A stretch of DNA of 14,210 bases from Candidatus Woesearchaeota archaeon (GTDB taxonomy: Archaea > Nanobdellota > Nanobdellia > Woesearchaeales > WJKV01), in assembly GCA_019323355.1 (NCBI GenBank), contig JAHWHI010000058.1, positions 1 through 14,210 of the forward strand, written 5' to 3'. Below the pieces are notes generated by a model. It did not search any database, was not told where the DNA came from, and saw nothing but the letters and a program-made list of their open reading frames with translations. This document shows, piece by piece, positions 12,825 through 14,210 of this stretch. Numbering within the stretch: the stretch's first letter is position 1; each line of letters opens with the position of its first letter. The translations under genes and the position numbers were made by a program.

Positions 12825-13961
12825 CTAGAATAACCAGAACGCAAAGGCACCCACGCCGCTTAGCATGAAGCTCAGCAGGAATTCGCCTGTCAGCAAGAAC
12901 ACAAGAAGCACAAGAATCCTGCCCACGCAAAGTGCCATCTCTCTAAAGACTAATTTCTCCATAAGATTCTCCTGAAACTCTTCGTAGACCAATGCATGCG
13001 AAGGAACTTCGACCATGGTAAATACCATGCTGGCGAACATTGTCACTCCAAAGACTTGTCCAACAGTCTCTACAAAATGCCTGACAAACCAGGACATTGA
13101 ATAAAGTGAAGATCCAATCTTAAGGAAATGCCTCTTGTTGTATCTGTCGCTCATCTTTCCGACAATGAATGTGACAAATGCTGTTCCAGCACCTGCAAGA
13201 GAACCAAGGAATCCTAATGAAGTATAAGTATTGAGTATAAAGAAGATAAACAGCGGCCATAGCACACCGCCAGCCATTGTGTGCACCCCGTATCCAATGA
13301 ATGCGATGCTATTTTTCATATTTTTCCTGGAAAATACATGTCTGAAAGATATTTCTGCAGGCTCGTGTCTTTCTTTTGTAAAAAAGAGAAAAGTCGCAGA
13401 CGCAATAAGAAGTATGCTTGCAATGATGAACACAACACTGAATCCAGCAGTATCAATCAAAATCCCTCCTACGAGCGGACCGCAGAGAACAGCAAGAGAA
13501 GAGTAACCGATCCATTTGCCTGTCTCAGAACCGCGTTTTCCAGTCTCACTCACCCGCGCGAACTCTACATGAAATGATATCCAGAACAGTGCGCTTGCAA
13601 CTCCAAAAAATATTGGGACAAACAAGTAAGATATAGCAAGCACTTTTAGACTATAAAGCAGAAGATAAAACGTGATATACAATGGACAGCTCAATAAGAT
13701 TGCATGCTTAAGACCAATCCTAGCTGAAAGTTTTGCAGCAAAGGGTGTGATCAAAGCAAAAGCAACTGAATATACAATGTAAAAATAAGCGATCTGTTTC
13801 AGTGTCAGTCCAAGCTCCATATACAGATACAAAGGTACAAACAGGTTGATCAATGAAAACGCCAGTGCCCGTGTTGCAACTGCCATGTAAATCTCAGAAA
13901 GCTCATTTTTAGGAAAAAGTCGCTTCAGATGTAACCCGTGATATGTATCTTGTAGTGGCAT
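12825..13961 (-). CDS. Major facilitator superfamily (MFS) transporter
   Basis: 378 residues with about 11-12 hydrophobic helices in two halves. After a 25-residue cytosolic N-terminus the first helix begins (AVATRALAFSLINLFVPLYLY). Motif A-type loops occur in each half: AKLSARIGLKHAIL (76-89, between helices 2 and 3) and GKMSDRYNKRHFLKIG (268-283, between 8 and 9), and the helix 5 region GPLVGGILIDTAGF resembles motif C. The substrate is not deducible. The C-terminus stops right at the end of the last helix (GAFAFWLF), with no cytosolic tail. It is convergent with the orphan operon. A TATA-like box 22-32 bases upstream fits a leaderless start at 13961. A second TATA-like box directly next to this ATG would point to the later Met26, but that would cut into helix 1. 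Confidence 0.88.
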   Translation of the reverse strand: MPLQDTYHGLHLKRLFPKNELSEIYMAVATRALAFSLINLFVPLYLYMELGLTLKQIAYFYIVYSVAFALITPFAAKLSARIGLKHAILLSCPLYITFYLLLYSLKVLAISYLFVPIFFGVASALFWISFHVEFARVSETGKRGSETGKWIGYSSLAVLCGPLVGGILIDTAGFSVVFIIASILLIASATFLFFTKERHEPAEISFRHVFSRKNMKNSIAFIGYGVHTMAGGVLWPLFIFFILNTYTSLGFLGSLAGAGTAFVTFIVGKMSDRYNKRHFLKIGSSLYSMSWFVRHFVETVGQVFGVTMFASMVFTMVEVPSHALVYEEFQENLMEKLVFREMALCVGRILVLLVFLLTGEFLLSFMLSGVGAFAFWLF

Positions 13962-13982
13962 TTATAAATAGAACATGAAAAT

Positions 13983-13993
13983 CACTTAAATAC
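13983..13993 (-). promoter_or_regulatory. TATA-like box of the MFS gene
   Basis: The minus strand reads GTATTTAAGTG, centred about 27 bases before ATG 13961. This fits leaderless transcription. It is a moderate match to the archaeal consensus. Confidence 0.4.
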
Positions 13994-14009
13994 TTTTCTA
14001 TTTAGATAA

Positions 14010-14021
14010 GTTTTAAATATT
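14010..14021 (+). promoter_or_regulatory. TATA box of the last gene
   Basis: GTTTTAAATATT predicts transcription starting near 14041 and a leader that contains GGGGGA (14061-14066) upstream of ATG 14079. Confidence 0.45.
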
Positions 14022-14078
14022 GATGTCTGAATACATACACCAATCTAATTTAAAGGCAAAGGGGGACTATAATATAGG

Positions 14079-14210
14079 ATGGCCAAAGGTAGACTGCGAT
14101 TAGAGCAATTTGAGGACTTAGATCCAGATGCAGATATAATAGATGAAGACTCTGGCAGGACATACCGGGCAGGGGACATTCTATCCAGCAAGAACTGGAC
14201 AGCTGCAAAA
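14079..14210 (+). CDS. N-terminus of an unidentified gene (partial, runs off the window)
   Basis: 44 codons are visible. The start region is acidic (EQFEDLDPDADIIDEDSG), followed by RTYRAGDILSSKNWTAAK. A G-run (14061-14065) 13 bases before the ATG is a weak, distant SD. The last 18 residues could be the first strands of a kinase-like or other nucleotide-binding N-lobe (compare the segment before the Gly loop in the kinase at 6605), but no Gly-rich loop is present in what can be seen, so no function is assigned. A frame in another phase from 14023 stops after 26 codons. Confidence 0.55.
   Translation, partial: MAKGRLRLEQFEDLDPDADIIDEDSGRTYRAGDILSSKNWTAAK

Noticed and set aside
14023..14103. 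26-codon frame with its own ATG upstream of the last gene
   Set aside because: The ATG lies directly next to the TATA box, upstream of the predicted transcription start, and the frame has no SD or motif.
1..14210. tRNA or rRNA genes, insertion sequences, integrase or transposase genes
   Set aside because: No cloverleaf with a T-loop consensus, no rRNA stretches and no transposase motifs were seen on either strand, so the orphan operon cannot be tied to a mobile element from this window.

Overview
The window reads as a piece of an AT-rich archaeal chromosome, most likely from a mesophilic DPANN-type lineage (Woesearchaeota/Pacearchaeota-like; this placement is inference). The archaeal signs are TATA boxes about 25-30 nt upstream of several first genes, some probably leaderless; Shine-Dalgarno (SD) motifs inside operons; U-rich 3' ends; and an AbrB-PhoU regulator typical of archaea. 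The DnaK/DnaJ/GrpE set is of bacterial type, as is usual in archaea that own it.

Layout. (1) 1-718: the last 30 codons of an unidentified gene (possibly TrpRS) overlap tmk (thymidylate kinase). (2) 739-1179, minus: a winged-helix regulator, divergent from the chaperone cluster. (3) 1276-6548, plus: a tight operon grpE - ykgJ-like Cys-cluster gene - dnaK - 76-aa orphan - DHH/DHHA1 phosphoesterase - dnaJ, with gaps of 1-16 nt or 8-nt overlaps. A 40-nt imperfect inverted repeat sits between its TATA box and grpE. (4) 6605-8305: a eukaryote-like Ser/Thr protein kinase with its own promoter. (5) 8390-8539: a 49-aa zinc-ribbon protein, convergent with (6) 8536-9594, minus: a lipoprotein with an HEDGH metalloprotease-like motif. 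(7) 9595-9943: a gene-free stretch with two tandem stem-loops that share one architecture and pair better as minus-strand RNA. (8) 9944-10879, minus: an AbrB-PhoU regulator. (9) 11012-12787, plus: four small unrecognised genes in a row (two-TM protein, coiled-coil lipoprotein, HxxxCxxC zinc-finger-like protein, acidic protein), closed by a clear hairpin terminator. (10) 12825-13961, minus: an MFS transporter. (11) 14079 to the end: the start of an unidentified gene.

How it fits together. Region 3 is a complete Hsp70 machine (DnaK, J-protein, nucleotide exchange factor) co-transcribed with a DHH phosphoesterase and two small proteins of unknown role; the divergent regulator is the natural candidate to control it. 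The rest is accessory: signalling (kinase), envelope proteins (two lipoproteins, a two-TM protein, an MFS carrier) and regulators. The most novel-looking signal is the pair of C-rich-loop hairpins at 9666-9789; the four-gene orphan operon and the protein kinase follow.
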